A DNA stretch of 64,000 nucleotides from Niveibacterium sp. 24ML (GTDB taxonomy: Bacteria; Pseudomonadota; Gammaproteobacteria; Burkholderiales; Rhodocyclaceae). Shown in pieces: positions 45,907-55,539 of this stretch (within the stretch, counting starts at the first letter, position 1; each line of letters opens with the position of its first letter). The DNA lies in the NCBI RefSeq assembly GCF_026586805.1, contig NZ_JAPFHA010000004.1:124001-188000 (forward strand), written 5' to 3'. Below the pieces are notes generated by a model. The model saw only the letters and a program-made list of their open reading frames with translations, did no database searches and was not told the origin of the DNA. Position numbers and translations under genes: made by a program.

Positions 45907-47007
45907 TCAGGGTTCCAGCAGGTCTGCCAAGACCACGCCACCGGCAGCCGTGCGTGCCGGATCGGGGGCGTCGTGCAGTACCAGCCAGCGCGGCTGCGCG
46001 GCGCCGGTGGGGGGCGGCGGCAGCAGCCCGTCGGGGATGCGCGTCAGGGCCTCGGCGCGGTCGGTGCCCACCCCATGGTCGAGCGAGAGTTCTTCGCTCA
46101 CCACGCCTTCCCACAGCATTTCGTCGGATTCGTTGGCGTCCAGCGCCAGGGCCGCGTCGCGCCAACGGAACAGGCGGATCGCGCCGTCCAGCGCCATCGT
46201 CGGGCCGGCCAGCAGCAAAAGGTCGTCGCCCTCCCAGTGCAGGTCGCGCACGCCAAGCCCGGCCAGCTTGATGAAGTGCTTGCGCAGCGCCGCGCCGCCT
46301 TGCTTGGCCAGCCGCAGCTCGCCCTTCTTTTCATTGCAGCGCAACTCCAGGAGGCATGACCAGCCGCGCAAAACCGGCCCGCGCAGGCCTGCCAGAATCT
46401 GTTCGCCGCGCACCGCCAGGCCTTCCACATCGAAGCCGTTGTCCTTGCCGGGCAGGGTGAGAAAGGGCGCCAGGTGCACATCCTCGGCAATCGCTCGGGT
46501 CAGGTCATTGCTTCGCGTATCGCCGCGCAGGCGCGTGGCGCAGCGGCCGTCGCGCGCCTCCCGCACCGGTTGCAGGCGGCCCTTGGCATCGGCTTCAAGC
46601 GGGATGCGTGCGAGCAGGCAACGATTGCCATCGCGCTCGATCGTCGCGAGTCGCTTGATGTTCTCGGTGGGTTTGCGGCCGGTTTTCGGGTTCTTGCGCT
46701 TGAGCCCGTGCGAACCCACCAGCCAGAGCCAGCCGTCTACCGCGTCGAGGCCCTCGATGTCGGCCTCGATCTCTGCGGCGTCAGGCAGGTCCAGAAAGGC
46801 TGCGAGCGGGAAGGACGCCGCTTCGCCGTAGCGCAGCGCTTCCTTGCCCAGCGGCGGCAGGCGCGTCAGGCGGGTCAGCGCGCAGGCTTCGTCGCCGGCC
46901 ACCCAGAGGTCCTCGCCAAGAAAGGCGGCGCCAGAAAGGTTGGTGCTGACCAGCGCCTGGTCGCCGAACTCAAGGCGCACCGCGTGGGAGATGGCTTTCT
47001 TGGGCAT
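45907..47007 (-). CDS. DUF3616 domain protein
   Basis: A 366-aa cytoplasmic protein with DUF3616 features: LSGAAFLGEDLWVAGDEACALTRL at the start, IDVEGLA-type repeats (ADIEGLDAVDGWLWLVGSHG, GFDVEGLAVRGEQILAGLRGPVL), LRDLHWEGDDLLLLAGPT and RAEALTRIPD. The alternating Gly/Trp strands point to a beta-propeller. The function of the family is unknown. It is divergent from parC with about 100 bases between starts. Confidence 0.85.
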   Translation of the reverse strand: MPKKAISHAVRLEFGDQALVSTNLSGAAFLGEDLWVAGDEACALTRLTRLPPLGKEALRYGEAASFPLAAFLDLPDAAEIEADIEGLDAVDGWLWLVGSHGLKRKNPKTGRKPTENIKRLATIERDGNRCLLARIPLEADAKGRLQPVREARDGRCATRLRGDTRSNDLTRAIAEDVHLAPFLTLPGKDNGFDVEGLAVRGEQILAGLRGPVLRGWSCLLELRCNEKKGELRLAKQGGAALRKHFIKLAGLGVRDLHWEGDDLLLLAGPTMALDGAIRLFRWRDAALALDANESDEMLWEGVVSEELSLDHGVGTDRAEALTRIPDGLLPPPPTGAAQPRWLVLHDAPDPARTAAGGVVLADLLEP

Positions 47008-47088
47008 GTCATCGCTCGCAATCGGGCTTGGGAGTGCCGATCATAGTCGCGACGGGTGCCGCCGGATACCGCGCCGGTGTGACAAGCC

Positions 47089-47097
47089 TGCGATAAT
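47089..47097 (+). promoter_or_regulatory. Candidate extended -10 promoter of parC
   Basis: TGCGATAAT matches an extended -10 element (TGN before a near-consensus hexamer). No good -35 is visible. Transcription would start near 47104, which favours the ATG at 47134 over the one at 47110. Confidence 0.4.
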
Positions 47098-47109
47098 CGC
47101 GCGGTTTCC

Positions 47110-49521
47110 ATGCACCACCCAACCGGTTTGCCCATGCACAACGAGCCTGATCCGAATCGCGACCTCGATCTCTTCGACGAAGAAGCCGCGCCCACGCCCG
47201 AAGAGGCGCCGACCGAGCCGGCCGAACCGCCCGCGCCACCGGCGCCGCCCACGCTCACCGAGCTGCCCGACGATCACCTGCCGATCGCCGCCTTCGCCGA
47301 GCGTGCCTACCTGGCCTACGCGATGAGCGTGGTGCGCGGCCGCGCACTGCCGCAGGTGGAAGACGGCATGAAGCCGGTGCAGCGCCGCATCCTGTATTCG
47401 ATGCACGAGATGCGGCTTAACCCTGGCGCCAAGCCGGTGAAGAGCGCCCGTGTGGTCGGCGACGTGATCGGCAAGCTGCACCCGCACGGTGACACTGCGG
47501 TGTACGACGCCGCGGTGCGGCTGGCGCAGGATTTCACACTGCGCTACCCGCTGATCGAAGGCCAGGGCAACTTCGGCTCGCGCGACGGCGATGGCGCCGC
47601 GGCAATGCGTTACACCGAAATGCGCCTCACGCCGCTGGCCGAACTGCTGCTGGGCGAGATTGACCGCGGCACGGTGGACTTCGTACCGAACTACGACGGC
47701 GCCTGGCAGGAGCCCAAGCTCTTCCCGGCGCGGCTGCCGATGCTGCTGCTCAACGGCGCATCCGGCATCGCGGTCGGCATGGCCACCGAATGCGCGCCGC
47801 ACAACCTGCGCGAGGTGTCGGCCGCAGCGCAACTGTTGATCAAGAAGCCCGAATCGACGCTCGATGATGTGATGGCGTTGTTGCCGGGCCCGGACTTCCC
47901 CGGCGGCGGCCAGATCATCTCGCCGCCGCAAGCGCTGCGCGACGCCTACGCCGGCGGCCGCGGCAGCCTGCGGATGCGCGCGCGCTGGCGCGTCGAACCG
48001 CTCGCACGCGGCGCGTGGCGCATCATCGTCAATGAGATGCCGCATGGCGTGTCGGTCTCCAAGGTGCTCTCCGAGATCGAAGCGCTGACCAACCCGCAGC
48101 CGAAGACCGGCAAGAAGGAAGTGTCGGCCGAGGAGAAGGCGACCAAGGCGCTGGTGCTGGGCGTGCTCGATACCGCGCGCGACGAATCCTCCGACAAGGA
48201 GGCGGTCCGCCTGGTGCTCGAACCCAAGAGCCGCACGCAAGACCCGGAAGAGCTGATGCGGGTGCTGCTGGTGCACACCTCGCTCGAATCCTCGGTGTCG
48301 ATCAACCTCACCGTGATCGGCCGCGACGGCCGCCCGGCGCAGAAGGGCCTGCTGGCGGTGCTGCATGAGTGGATCGCATTCCGCTTCGACACCGTCGAGC
48401 GCCGTACGCGGCACCGCCTGGGCGAAGTCGACCGCCGCATCCACATCCTCGAAGGCCGCGCCATCGTCTGGCTCCACATCGACGAGGTGATCCGCGTGAT
48501 CCGCGAGGCCGAGGAGCCCAAGGCCGAGCTGATGGCGCGCTTCAAGCTTAGCGAAATCCAGGCCGAGGACATCCTCGAGATCCGCCTGCGCCAGTTGGCG
48601 CGCCTTGAGTACATCAAGATCGAATCGGAGCTCGCCGAGCTGCGCGTCGAACGCGCCAAGCTGGTCGAGCTGCTCGAAGACCGCGCCGCGATGACGCGCC
48701 TGATCCTCAAGGAAATCGTCGAAGACACCAAGAAATTCGGCGACGACCGCCGCACGCTGATCGAAGCCGCGCAGGCGGTGGTGGCGGCCGAAGCGCCGGT
48801 GCTCGACGAACCGGTCACGGTGATCCTGTCGCGCAACGGCTGGGTGCGCGCGCGCCAGGGTCATGGCGTCGATCGCGCCGCGCTGACCTACAAGTCCGGC
48901 GACGGCGAATTCGCGGTGATCGAAACACGCACGCCCTGGCCGCTCTTGATCATCGACACCCAGGGCCGCGCCTACTCGGTGCGCATCCAGGATCTGCCGG
49001 GCGGGCGCGGCGACGGCGTGCCGCTCACCACGCTGATCGAACTGCAGAACGGCGCACGTGTCGCACAGGCCTTGTCAGGCGATCCTGCGAAGGAATACCT
49101 CTTCGCCAACTCCGGCAGCTACGGCTTCATCACCACCTTGTCCGAGCTCGCCGGCCGCAATCGCGCCGGCAAGGCCTTCATGACGCTGGAAGACAAGGAA
49201 GAAGTGCTGCGCCCGGTGCCATGCGAAGGCGAGTGGATTGCCGCGGCCTCGGCCAACGGCCGCCTGCTGTGGTTCCCGCGCGCCGAGATGAAGGTGATGC
49301 CGCGCGGCCGCGGTGTGATCGTTATGGGGCTGGACGACAAGGAAACCCTCAACGCGGTGGCCTGCCCGGCGGAGCCTGTCGTCACCGTCAACGGCATCGG
49401 CCGCGGCGGTAAGGAGATCGCGGTGGAAGTGAAAGGCGTTGCACTGCAGGCCTGCGTCGGCAAGCGGGCACGCAAGGGCGCGGCGATCGCGCCGAAGGTC
49501 AAACCGTCTGGCATGGACTGA
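47110..49521 (+). CDS. parC: DNA topoisomerase IV subunit A
   Basis: An 803-aa type IIA topoisomerase A subunit, partner of ParE. It has an acidic/Pro-rich N-terminal leader (~1-50), [37 protein letters not shown], the catalytic Tyr in [10 protein letters not shown], and the [17 protein letters not shown] coiled-coil region. A C-terminal beta-pinwheel follows with a few degenerate repeats, fewer than GyrA and as expected for ParC. An in-frame ATG at 47134 is an alternative start. A small kinase-like gene follows 6 bp after the stop. Confidence 0.95.
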   Translation: MHHPTGLPMHNEPDPNRDLDLFDEEAAPTPEEAPTEPAEPPAPPAPPTLTELPDDHLPIAAFAERAYLAYAMSVVRGRALPQVEDGMKPVQRRILYSMHEMRLNPGAKPVKSARVVGDVIGKLHPHGDTAVYDAAVRLAQDFTLRYPLIEGQGNFGSRDGDGAAAMRYTEMRLTPLAELLLGEIDRGTVDFVPNYDGAWQEPKLFPARLPMLLLNGASGIAVGMATECAPHNLREVSAAAQLLIKKPESTLDDVMALLPGPDFPGGGQIISPPQALRDAYAGGRGSLRMRARWRVEPLARGAWRIIVNEMPHGVSVSKVLSEIEALTNPQPKTGKKEVSAEEKATKALVLGVLDTARDESSDKEAVRLVLEPKSRTQDPEELMRVLLVHTSLESSVSINLTVIGRDGRPAQKGLLAVLHEWIAFRFDTVERRTRHRLGEVDRRIHILEGRAIVWLHIDEVIRVIREAEEPKAELMARFKLSEIQAEDILEIRLRQLARLEYIKIESELAELRVERAKLVELLEDRAAMTRLILKEIVEDTKKFGDDRRTLIEAAQAVVAAEAPVLDEPVTVILSRNGWVRARQGHGVDRAALTYKSGDGEFAVIETRTPWPLLIIDTQGRAYSVRIQDLPGGRGDGVPLTTLIELQNGARVAQALSGDPAKEYLFANSGSYGFITTLSELAGRNRAGKAFMTLEDKEEVLRPVPCEGEWIAAASANGRLLWFPRAEMKVMPRGRGVIVMGLDDKETLNAVACPAEPVVTVNGIGRGGKEIAVEVKGVALQACVGKRARKGAAIAPKVKPSGMD

Positions 49522-49527
49522 TCGGTC

Positions 49528-50034
49528 ATGGCGCGCCTGATCATCCTGACCGGCGCGCCCAATGCTGGCAAATCGACGGTGGCACGCCTGCTCAAGGCGC
49601 AATGCGAGCGCCTTGCCGTCATCGAGGTCGACGACTTGCGCGCCTGCATCGCGTGGATGGATCTGGCCGAGGCGGTGCCGCTCAACCTGATCAACGCCTG
49701 CGACGTGGCGAACAACTTCCTCGCGCACGGCCTGGATGTCTTGTTCGTCTATCCACTTTCGGATGCCGATTTCGCCTTCATCCGGCCGCGCTTTGCGCCC
49801 ACGCAAGAAATCTTGAGCCTTGCCTTGTGGTGCGCGCCGGAGCAGAACGCCCAGTGCCGTGGCACGCGCGAGCTCTCAGACTGGGAGCGCGAGCGAATCC
49901 GGTGGATGCACGCCGACGGCATGGCGCGACCGCGCTTTGCACAGATCGTGGATACCACGCACATCAGCGCGCAGACCGTCGCGGATGAGGTGATCCGGAT
50001 TTGCGGCCTGAACGCGAGGCCTGCATCGACCTGA
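49528..50034 (+). CDS. Small P-loop kinase-like ATPase
   Basis: A 168-aa protein beginning with a P-loop (LIILTGAPNAGKSTVARLL, GAPNAGKST at ~8-16). The VIEVDDLRACIAWM segment may be the acceptor-side Asp-Asp, and a lid-like RGTRELSDWERERIRWMH follows. Size and motifs resemble small kinases of the AAA_33/adenylylsulfate-kinase-like group. No substrate can be assigned. It begins six bases after parC, so it is probably co-transcribed. Confidence 0.75.
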   Translation: MARLIILTGAPNAGKSTVARLLKAQCERLAVIEVDDLRACIAWMDLAEAVPLNLINACDVANNFLAHGLDVLFVYPLSDADFAFIRPRFAPTQEILSLALWCAPEQNAQCRGTRELSDWERERIRWMHADGMARPRFAQIVDTTHISAQTVADEVIRICGLNARPAST

Positions 50035-50104
50035 GCCGTCGGTGTGTGGCTTCTTGCAGACCTGGCGCGCTTCAGTAAACGGGTGGCAAGAGGGCTTGTC
50101 TGAT

Positions 50105-50137
50105 CAAAAAAGGGGGGCCGTGACACGGCCCCCTTTT
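50105..50137. terminator. Bidirectional rho-independent terminator
   Basis: GGGGGCCG, loop TGACA, CGGCCCCC, flanked by AAAAAA on the left and TTTT on the right. It ends the parC/kinase unit on the + strand and, with six U residues, the 46-aa gene on the - strand. Confidence 0.85.
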
Positions 50138-50170
50138 GCTTGCATGCCCCGCCTCGGCCGACGGGGTCGC

Positions 50171-50311
50171 TCAGCCCACAAACAAGGCGGCGAAGAAGAA
50201 GGCAAAACCGGCCATCAGCACACCATTGATGGTGGTGTCGACCTTTCCGGGTTTGGGAATCCACGACGGCAGATCCGCATGGTCATACGGCTCGCTGGGC
50301 TTGAGGTTCAT
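50171..50311 (-). CDS. 46-aa single-pass membrane protein
   Basis: A short open frame encoding 46 residues: a polar N-terminal half (MNLKPSEPYDHADLPSW, then IPKPGKVDTT) and a C-terminal hydrophobic helix (VLMAGFAFFFAALFVG). It has GGAG nine bases before the ATG, a T6 terminator 34 bases after the stop, and a promoter-like TATACT some 240 bases upstream, so it looks like a complete small gene. Small single-helix proteins of this kind are often subunits or regulators of membrane complexes; I do not recognise a family. An in-frame ATG at 50326 would add five residues. Confidence 0.6.
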   Translation of the reverse strand: MNLKPSEPYDHADLPSWIPKPGKVDTTINGVLMAGFAFFFAALFVG

Positions 50312-50362
50312 GATGTTGCACTCCATGGGCAACGCGGCCGCTCCGGTTTTGCACGCAAAGGC

Positions 50363-50386
50363 TCACCCGGCCGCTTGATAGGTCAT
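50363..50386 (-). other. Seven-codon open frame with Shine-Dalgarno in the leader of the 46-aa gene
   Basis: ATG-7 codons-TGA (MTYQAAG) with AGGAG nine bases upstream, 52 bases before the 46-aa gene. It could be a leader peptide, or a chance match. Confidence 0.25.
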
Positions 50387-50550
50387 CAGCAGGTTCTCCT
50401 GGGAATGGGGGGTGGTATGCGCAGTCACGTCGCCGGATTGTGTCCGGCGCAAGAACGCACGTGATGGGCTGAAGGGCGCTTCGAGCATGGCGCAGCGGGC
50501 GAGCGCCCGTGCGATTGAAGCGGAAAAAAACGTCGTCAGCCAGTACCGGA

Positions 50551-50603
50551 AGTATAGAAAGCGGACATGGATTCGCTACCCATTTGTCGCCGAATCGCGA
50601 CAA
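50551..50603 (-). promoter_or_regulatory. Candidate promoter and palindromic operator of the 46-aa gene
   Basis: On the - strand TATACT (50556-50551) is a near-consensus -10. About 30 bases upstream lies TTGTCGC-N6-GCGACAA (50584-50603), a perfect 7+7 palindrome of operator size, centred near -50 from the expected start. A transcript from here would have a ~230-base leader containing the seven-codon frame. Confidence 0.45.
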
Positions 50604-50613
50604 TTTTGCCGCG

Positions 50614-51360
50614 TCAGCTTTGTGCGTTTTTCACTTGCAAGTGCGGGTCGAGCGCCTCGCGTTCATCGAACACGAAACAGGTGCCGTGGTAGTGCCGCGC
50701 GTCGGTCTCTTCGAAGTATTTGAGGATGCCGCCTTCGAGTTGATAGACGTGGTCGAGGCCCAGTTCGCGCATGTAGATCGCAGCCTTCTCGCAGCGGATG
50801 CCGCCGGTGCAGAAACTCACCACGGTCTTGCCTTCCAGCTCGTTGCGGTGTGCTGCCACCGCGGCCGGGAACTCGGTGAACTTGGTGATCCGCCAGTCGA
50901 TCGCCTTGTCGAAAGTGCCGAAGTCCACTTCAAAGCCGTTGCGGGTGTCGAGTGTGACCACCGGGCGGCCGTCGTCGTCCACGCCCGCATCCAGCCAGCG
51001 TTGTAGCGTGGCGGCATCCACAGCCGGCGCGCGGCCCTTGGCGGGGCGGATGGTCGGGTGGTTCATGCGGATGATTTCGCGCTTGATCTTCACCCGCAGG
51101 TAGCGGAATGGCACGGTATCCGAGCCGCTTTCCTTCACTTCAAGGCCGGCGAAACGCGCGTCGGCGCAGAGTGCATCGAGAAAGCCGCGCACCGATTCGG
51201 GCGCGCCGGCGAGGAACAGGTTGATGCCTTCCTCTGCCAGCAGGATCGTGCCCTTGAGTGCACGTTCGCTGGCCTCGGCCAGCAGGCGCGCCCGCAGCGC
51301 GTCCAGATCATCGAGCGGGACGAAGCGATAGGCGGCAATGTTCAGGATCGGGTGGTTCAT
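50614..51360 (-). CDS. trhO: tRNA uridine(34) 5-hydroxylase TrhO (rhodanese family)
   Basis: A 248-aa cytoplasmic enzyme that makes 5-hydroxyuridine at the wobble position of tRNA with O2. The N-terminal acylphosphatase-like part starts [10 protein letters not shown] and contains [16 protein letters not shown]; the rhodanese domain has [13 protein letters not shown] and the active Cys loop [10 protein letters not shown], then [13 protein letters not shown]. Length fits the shorter TrhO forms without the Cys-rich tail. It lies 18 bp from the GspE-like gene start side, both on the - strand. Confidence 0.92.
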   Translation of the reverse strand: MNHPILNIAAYRFVPLDDLDALRARLLAEASERALKGTILLAEEGINLFLAGAPESVRGFLDALCADARFAGLEVKESGSDTVPFRYLRVKIKREIIRMNHPTIRPAKGRAPAVDAATLQRWLDAGVDDDGRPVVTLDTRNGFEVDFGTFDKAIDWRITKFTEFPAAVAAHRNELEGKTVVSFCTGGIRCEKAAIYMRELGLDHVYQLEGGILKYFEETDARHYHGTCFVFDEREALDPHLQVKNAQS

Positions 51361-51378
51361 CGGCGGGATGATACCGAC

Positions 51379-53190
51379 TCAGCCCTCGTTCGCCTGCGGC
51401 GCCACCTTCAGCACTTCGTCCAGCGTCGTCACGCCGCTGGCGATCTTGATTGCGCCGGATACCCGCAGTGGGCGCATGCCGTCGCGGTAGGCTTGTTCGC
51501 GCAGCGCGGCGATGTCTGCGTCGCGGGTGATGAGTTTGCGCAGCGCGGGGTTCATCAGCAGGATCTCGTAGAGCCCCATGCGGCCGGTGTAACCGGTCAT
51601 GCGGCATTCGAGGCAGCCGACCGGGCGATGGATCTGCGGCGGCCGGTTGGCGCGGAAGGGGGCGACGAGCGCATCCCACAGCTCCCCTTCGTCGTCTTGC
51701 ATCGGTGAGGCTTGTTTGCAGTGCGGGCAAAGGGTGCGGGCGAGGCGTTGGGCCATCACGCCGAGCAGCGTGGCGCTCAGCAGGTAGGGCGGCACGCCGA
51801 GATCCAGCATGCGGGTGATCGCCGCGGGGGCGTCGTTGGTGTGCAGGGTGGAGAGCACGAGGTGGCCGGTGAGCGCGGCCTGGATCGCCATCTCGGCGGT
51901 TTCCAGATCGCGGATCTCGCCGATCATGATGATGTCCGGGTCTTGCCGCAGCAGCGCACGCACGCCGTCGGCAAAGCCCAGGTCGATCGAACCTTGCACC
52001 TGCATCTGGTTGAAGGCGGGTTCGACCATCTCGATCGGGTCTTCGATGGTGCACACATTCACTTCGGGCGTGGCGAGGTGTTTGAGCGTGGAGTAGAGCG
52101 TGGTGGTCTTGCCGGAGCCGGTTGGCCCGGTGACCAGGATGATGCCGTTGGGCTGACGCACCATCGCGTTCCAGCGCGTCTGGTCATCATCGCCAAAGCC
52201 CAGTTCGGAGAAATTTCGCACCAGCACTTCCGGGTCGAAGATCCGCATCACCAGCTTTTCGCCAAACGCCGTCGGCAGGGTGGAGAGGCGTAATTCGATT
52301 TCCAGCCCCTGCGGCGTGCGGGTCTTGATGCGGCCATCCTGCGGGCGGCGCTTCTCGATCACGTCCATGCGGCCTAGGAGCTTGATCCGGCTGGTCATCG
52401 CGCTGAGTACCGACATCGGCAGCTGATAGACCTGATGCAGCACGCCGTCGATGCGAAAGCGCACCAGCCCGATCTCGCGCCGGGGCTCGATGTGGATGTC
52501 CGACGCGCGCTGCTCGAAGGCGTACTGCCAGAGCCAGTCGACGATGTGCACGATGTGCTGTTCGTTGGCATCGAACTGACGGTTGGTTTTGCCCAGCTCA
52601 ACCAGTTGCTCGAAGCTCGCAATGCCGGCCGCGCCGCCAGTGGTGCTGGCGTTCTTGACCGAGCGCGCGAGGTTGTAGAACTCGACCTGGAAGCGTTCGA
52701 TATCCAGCGGGTTGGCGAGCACGCAGCGGATTTCCTTGCGCAGGATCGGCTGAAGCTCCTTCTCCCACTCGCGCTGGAAGGGCTCGGCGGTGGCGATCAC
52801 CACCTCGCGCGCCGTCACCTGCACCGGCAGTACGCGGCGTCGCGTCGCGTAGGCGTTCGACATGACGCTGGTAATCGCCGAGAAATCGATCTTGAGTGGA
52901 TCGATGTGCATGTAGGGCATGCCTAGCGCGCCGGCGAGCCACTCGGTCAGCGTTTCGAGATCGAGCAGCTTGTTCGGCGCCCGCCGCGATTTCCAGTTCA
53001 TCCCCGCCACCACCACCAGCGGGTGCTGTTGTTGGCGTGCGCTGCGCTCTGCATGCAGCGCCTCCGCTTCGGATGCGTCGATGTGGCCATCCGCGGTCAG
53101 CAGGCTCAGCACCTTGCCAAGTGTCAGTCGCCCCTCCTTTGAGCTGGCGGCACGACGGTCGGGGGTGGATGCGGGGGGCGTTGCGGTCAT
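51379..53190 (-). CDS. GspE/PilB-type secretion or pilus-assembly ATPase
   Basis: A 603-aa hexameric secretion ATPase. An N-terminal MshEN-like domain (~20-190, LTLGKVLSLLTADG at the start) is followed by the ATPase core: ASDIHIEPRREIGLVRFRIDGVL, Walker A GPTGSGKTTTLYS, the Asp box EDPIEM, Walker B IIMIGEIRDLETAEMA, the His box LSTLHTNDA, and a Cys pair typical of the zinc motif (CPHCKQA and CLECRMTGYTGRMGLYE). It powers a type II secretion system or type IV pilus, but no other gsp/pil genes are adjacent. It could be an orphan for one of those systems. Confidence 0.93.
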   Translation of the reverse strand: MTATPPASTPDRRAASSKEGRLTLGKVLSLLTADGHIDASEAEALHAERSARQQQHPLVVVAGMNWKSRRAPNKLLDLETLTEWLAGALGMPYMHIDPLKIDFSAITSVMSNAYATRRRVLPVQVTAREVVIATAEPFQREWEKELQPILRKEIRCVLANPLDIERFQVEFYNLARSVKNASTTGGAAGIASFEQLVELGKTNRQFDANEQHIVHIVDWLWQYAFEQRASDIHIEPRREIGLVRFRIDGVLHQVYQLPMSVLSAMTSRIKLLGRMDVIEKRRPQDGRIKTRTPQGLEIELRLSTLPTAFGEKLVMRIFDPEVLVRNFSELGFGDDDQTRWNAMVRQPNGIILVTGPTGSGKTTTLYSTLKHLATPEVNVCTIEDPIEMVEPAFNQMQVQGSIDLGFADGVRALLRQDPDIIMIGEIRDLETAEMAIQAALTGHLVLSTLHTNDAPAAITRMLDLGVPPYLLSATLLGVMAQRLARTLCPHCKQASPMQDDEGELWDALVAPFRANRPPQIHRPVGCLECRMTGYTGRMGLYEILLMNPALRKLITRDADIAALREQAYRDGMRPLRVSGAIKIASGVTTLDEVLKVAPQANEG

Positions 53191-53284
53191 TGCTTGGCGT
53201 TCAGAAAGGCGATCAGGCGCCTAGTCTGCCTCAACTGCATCGAGTGGGGGCGGCTATCGCTGAGGCGCGCAGGCGTTCAAGCGC

Positions 53285-53824
53285 TCAGGCCGGGCGTAGC
53301 ACAGTGCTGGCGTGCCCGGCGTAGACGCGGTCGATGGTGCGCTCGCCGCGAATGGATGAAGCTACCTCGCCCGCGAGGACGAAGCCGAGTTCTTCAAGCA
53401 GGCTTTGCGAGCGCAAGTTCCGCGTGTCGGCCACCGCGCGCAGGCTGACGACGGCGCGCTCTCGCCAGAGCCAATCGACCATGGCGCGGACGGCGGTAAT
53501 GCCGATGCCGCGTCCCCAGAATGCAGGGGCGATCAGATAGGCCAGCTCGGCTTCGTAATCGCGCATGACTGTGGCCTGGACAATGCCGGCCACCGTGTTC
53601 TCCTGAGGCAGCACAACGGCCCAGTTGAGCCACTCTTCATCCAGCCGGGCGGGGGCGCCGGCTGCCAGCCTTGCAAACCATGCGGCCAGTTCAGCCTTTG
53701 AGGCGGGCGCTTCAATCGGCACGAAGGCGTACAGGGCCTCGGTCTGGGCGTGCGGCCAGAAGGCCTCGGCGTGCAAGGCCGTGAGCGGGGCAAGTTCAAG
53801 GGCGGCGGCGCGGTCAGTCGGCAT
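53285..53824 (-). CDS. GNAT family N-acetyltransferase (RimJ/RimL-like)
   Basis: A 179-aa acetyltransferase: AELAYLIAPAFWGRGIGITAVRAMVDWLW holds the acetyl-CoA loop (R-x-x-G-x-G/A), followed by RAVADTRNLRSQSLLEELGFV typical of the RimJ/RimL group (GNAT_3). These acetylate protein N-termini or small amines. The ATG at 53824 gives a normal domain start; the frame open further upstream is not family-like. It is divergent from the ThrE-type gene with 275 bp between starts. Confidence 0.85.
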   Translation of the reverse strand: MPTDRAAALELAPLTALHAEAFWPHAQTEALYAFVPIEAPASKAELAAWFARLAAGAPARLDEEWLNWAVVLPQENTVAGIVQATVMRDYEAELAYLIAPAFWGRGIGITAVRAMVDWLWRERAVVSLRAVADTRNLRSQSLLEELGFVLAGEVASSIRGERTIDRVYAGHASTVLRPA

Positions 53825-54099
53825 GGGCGCAAGGGGTGAAACTGCGATGCAATTGGTACCGCAAGTTGGCGCCCGGCGCCAGTGGCGAGTGATCTCCGTG
53901 GCGCGGGCGCTGTGCGGCACGCATTGTCGCGATTGCGTCCGCCTTGCGATTCGGGCGTGAAGCTTGCTCAAGGAAACGAGGCTGGCGCCTGCTTGATGTG
54001 ATCGGGAGGCGGTGGATGCTGCTTCGGCTAGGATCTGCACTCAGTGACACCGGTTGCACCCGGCCCGCGCCGAACGCGCGCGCCATGTCGAGGTAAGGA

Positions 54100-55419
54100 A
54101 TGACCACCGCTTCAAGCAATACGCCCGATATCGGATCCGGTATCGACGCAAGCGCCGCCATGCGCTTCCTGCTGCTCGCCGCACGGCTGCTGCTCGAATA
54201 CAACATGCGATCCGAACTCTTGCGGCGCAAGCTCCTGCATGCGGCACATCACCTCGGGGTCGAGGTGCTTGTTTTTGTCAGCTACCGTGGCGTAACGCTG
54301 TTTTCGCCGCAAGGGCGCCAGTTTCATGCGCAGGCACCAGAATTGCGCATCAATGTGGCGGTGAGCACACGCGTGAACCGCGTCATCGACGATCTGTGCG
54401 AGCGGCGCATCGATCTTCCGGCTGCGATTGCGGCGCTGGAATCGGTCGAGCGCACTGCGGGCCGCCACAATCGCTGGCTCCTCGCGCTGATATTTGGTGT
54501 CGCCGCCGCCGCGCTTGCGCGCCTGTTGCACGCGGACTGGGGGGCGGTGGCCGTCAGTGGCGTTTCGTCCGGGCTCGGCTTGCTTGCGCGGCAAGCGCTG
54601 GCGAAGCGGCATGTCGTGCTGTTTGCGCTGCCTTTCACGGCCGCGCTAATCGGCTCCTTGCTCGGCGGGCTGGTGATCCGTCTGGGCTGGACCGAGACAC
54701 CCGGCTTCTGTCTCATGGTGCCGGCCCTGATGCTGGTGCCGGGGCCGCACCTGATCAATGGCATGTACGACATGATCGAGAACCACATGCAGACCGGCAT
54801 CTCCCGCCTTGGTCTGGCCACCGGCATTTTGGTCGGTGCCGCGCTGGGCGTGTTCCTTGGCGGCTGGCTGACGCTTGGGATGAGCACCGTTGCCGCGGTG
54901 CCGGCCGCTGACGCGCAGCTCACGCTGCTCACCGACGTGCTGCTCGCCGGTTTGGCGGCTTGCGGCTTCGGGGCGTTCTACAACGAGCCGTGGCGCGTGC
55001 TCTGGGTTTCCGTGCTGTGCGGCATGGTTGGTCATGGCATTCGCTATGTCGCGATGGAGCACGGTATTGCGCAGGAGATCGCAACGCTGTTTGCCTGCCT
55101 CGCCATTGGCGGCATGGCCAACGTGGCGGTCGATCGGCTTCGCGTGCCCTTTGCGGCCGTGGCTTTTGCCGGGGCGGTTCCGATGATGCCGGGGGTATTC
55201 ATCTACCAGGGCATCGCCGGCGCGATGCAGATCGCCCGCGAGGGTTCTCATGCGGATGCGGCGCTGTTGGCCGGTACCTTCGCGTGCTTCTTCAAGGCGG
55301 TTTTCATCGTCGGTGCGATGGGGCTCGGGCTGCTGATCGGCGCGCGAATGGCAGGTCTGCTCAGGCGCCCAAGGCCGAGTGATTCATCACAATCAGACAC
55401 CGTCTGTCGAAAAATCTGA
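54100..55419 (+). CDS. ThrE-type threonine/serine exporter family protein
   Basis: A 439-aa inner-membrane protein. The cytoplasmic ThrE_1-like part (~1-125) has LLLAARLLLEYNMRSELL and VSTRVNRVIDDLCERRIDL. About ten TM helices follow and include LMVPALMLVPGPHLINGMYDMIENHM and the C-terminal FAAVAFAGAVPMMPGVFIYQG motif (ThrE_2 region), so both halves are fused in one chain. Members export threonine, serine or small dicarboxylates. AAGGA lies upstream of the ATG. It is unlinked to amino-acid genes here. Confidence 0.85.
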   Translation: MTTASSNTPDIGSGIDASAAMRFLLLAARLLLEYNMRSELLRRKLLHAAHHLGVEVLVFVSYRGVTLFSPQGRQFHAQAPELRINVAVSTRVNRVIDDLCERRIDLPAAIAALESVERTAGRHNRWLLALIFGVAAAALARLLHADWGAVAVSGVSSGLGLLARQALAKRHVVLFALPFTAALIGSLLGGLVIRLGWTETPGFCLMVPALMLVPGPHLINGMYDMIENHMQTGISRLGLATGILVGAALGVFLGGWLTLGMSTVAAVPAADAQLTLLTDVLLAGLAACGFGAFYNEPWRVLWVSVLCGMVGHGIRYVAMEHGIAQEIATLFACLAIGGMANVAVDRLRVPFAAVAFAGAVPMMPGVFIYQGIAGAMQIAREGSHADAALLAGTFACFFKAVFIVGAMGLGLLIGARMAGLLRRPRPSDSSQSDTVCRKI

Positions 55420-55539
55420 CGAATTTGGCAGACGTGAGGCATCTCGGGGGTTAGCATGCATTTGCGTGCCGACTCGTCGCGCCTGTTGCCGATCTCGCCG
55501 TGACCCCGGCGATGGACGTTGCAACCCGGAGGTGTCCCG

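Noticed and set aside
47041-48864. A 607-codon open frame antisense to parC
   Set aside because: Composition is His/Arg-rich and arises from the complement of a conserved topoisomerase gene.
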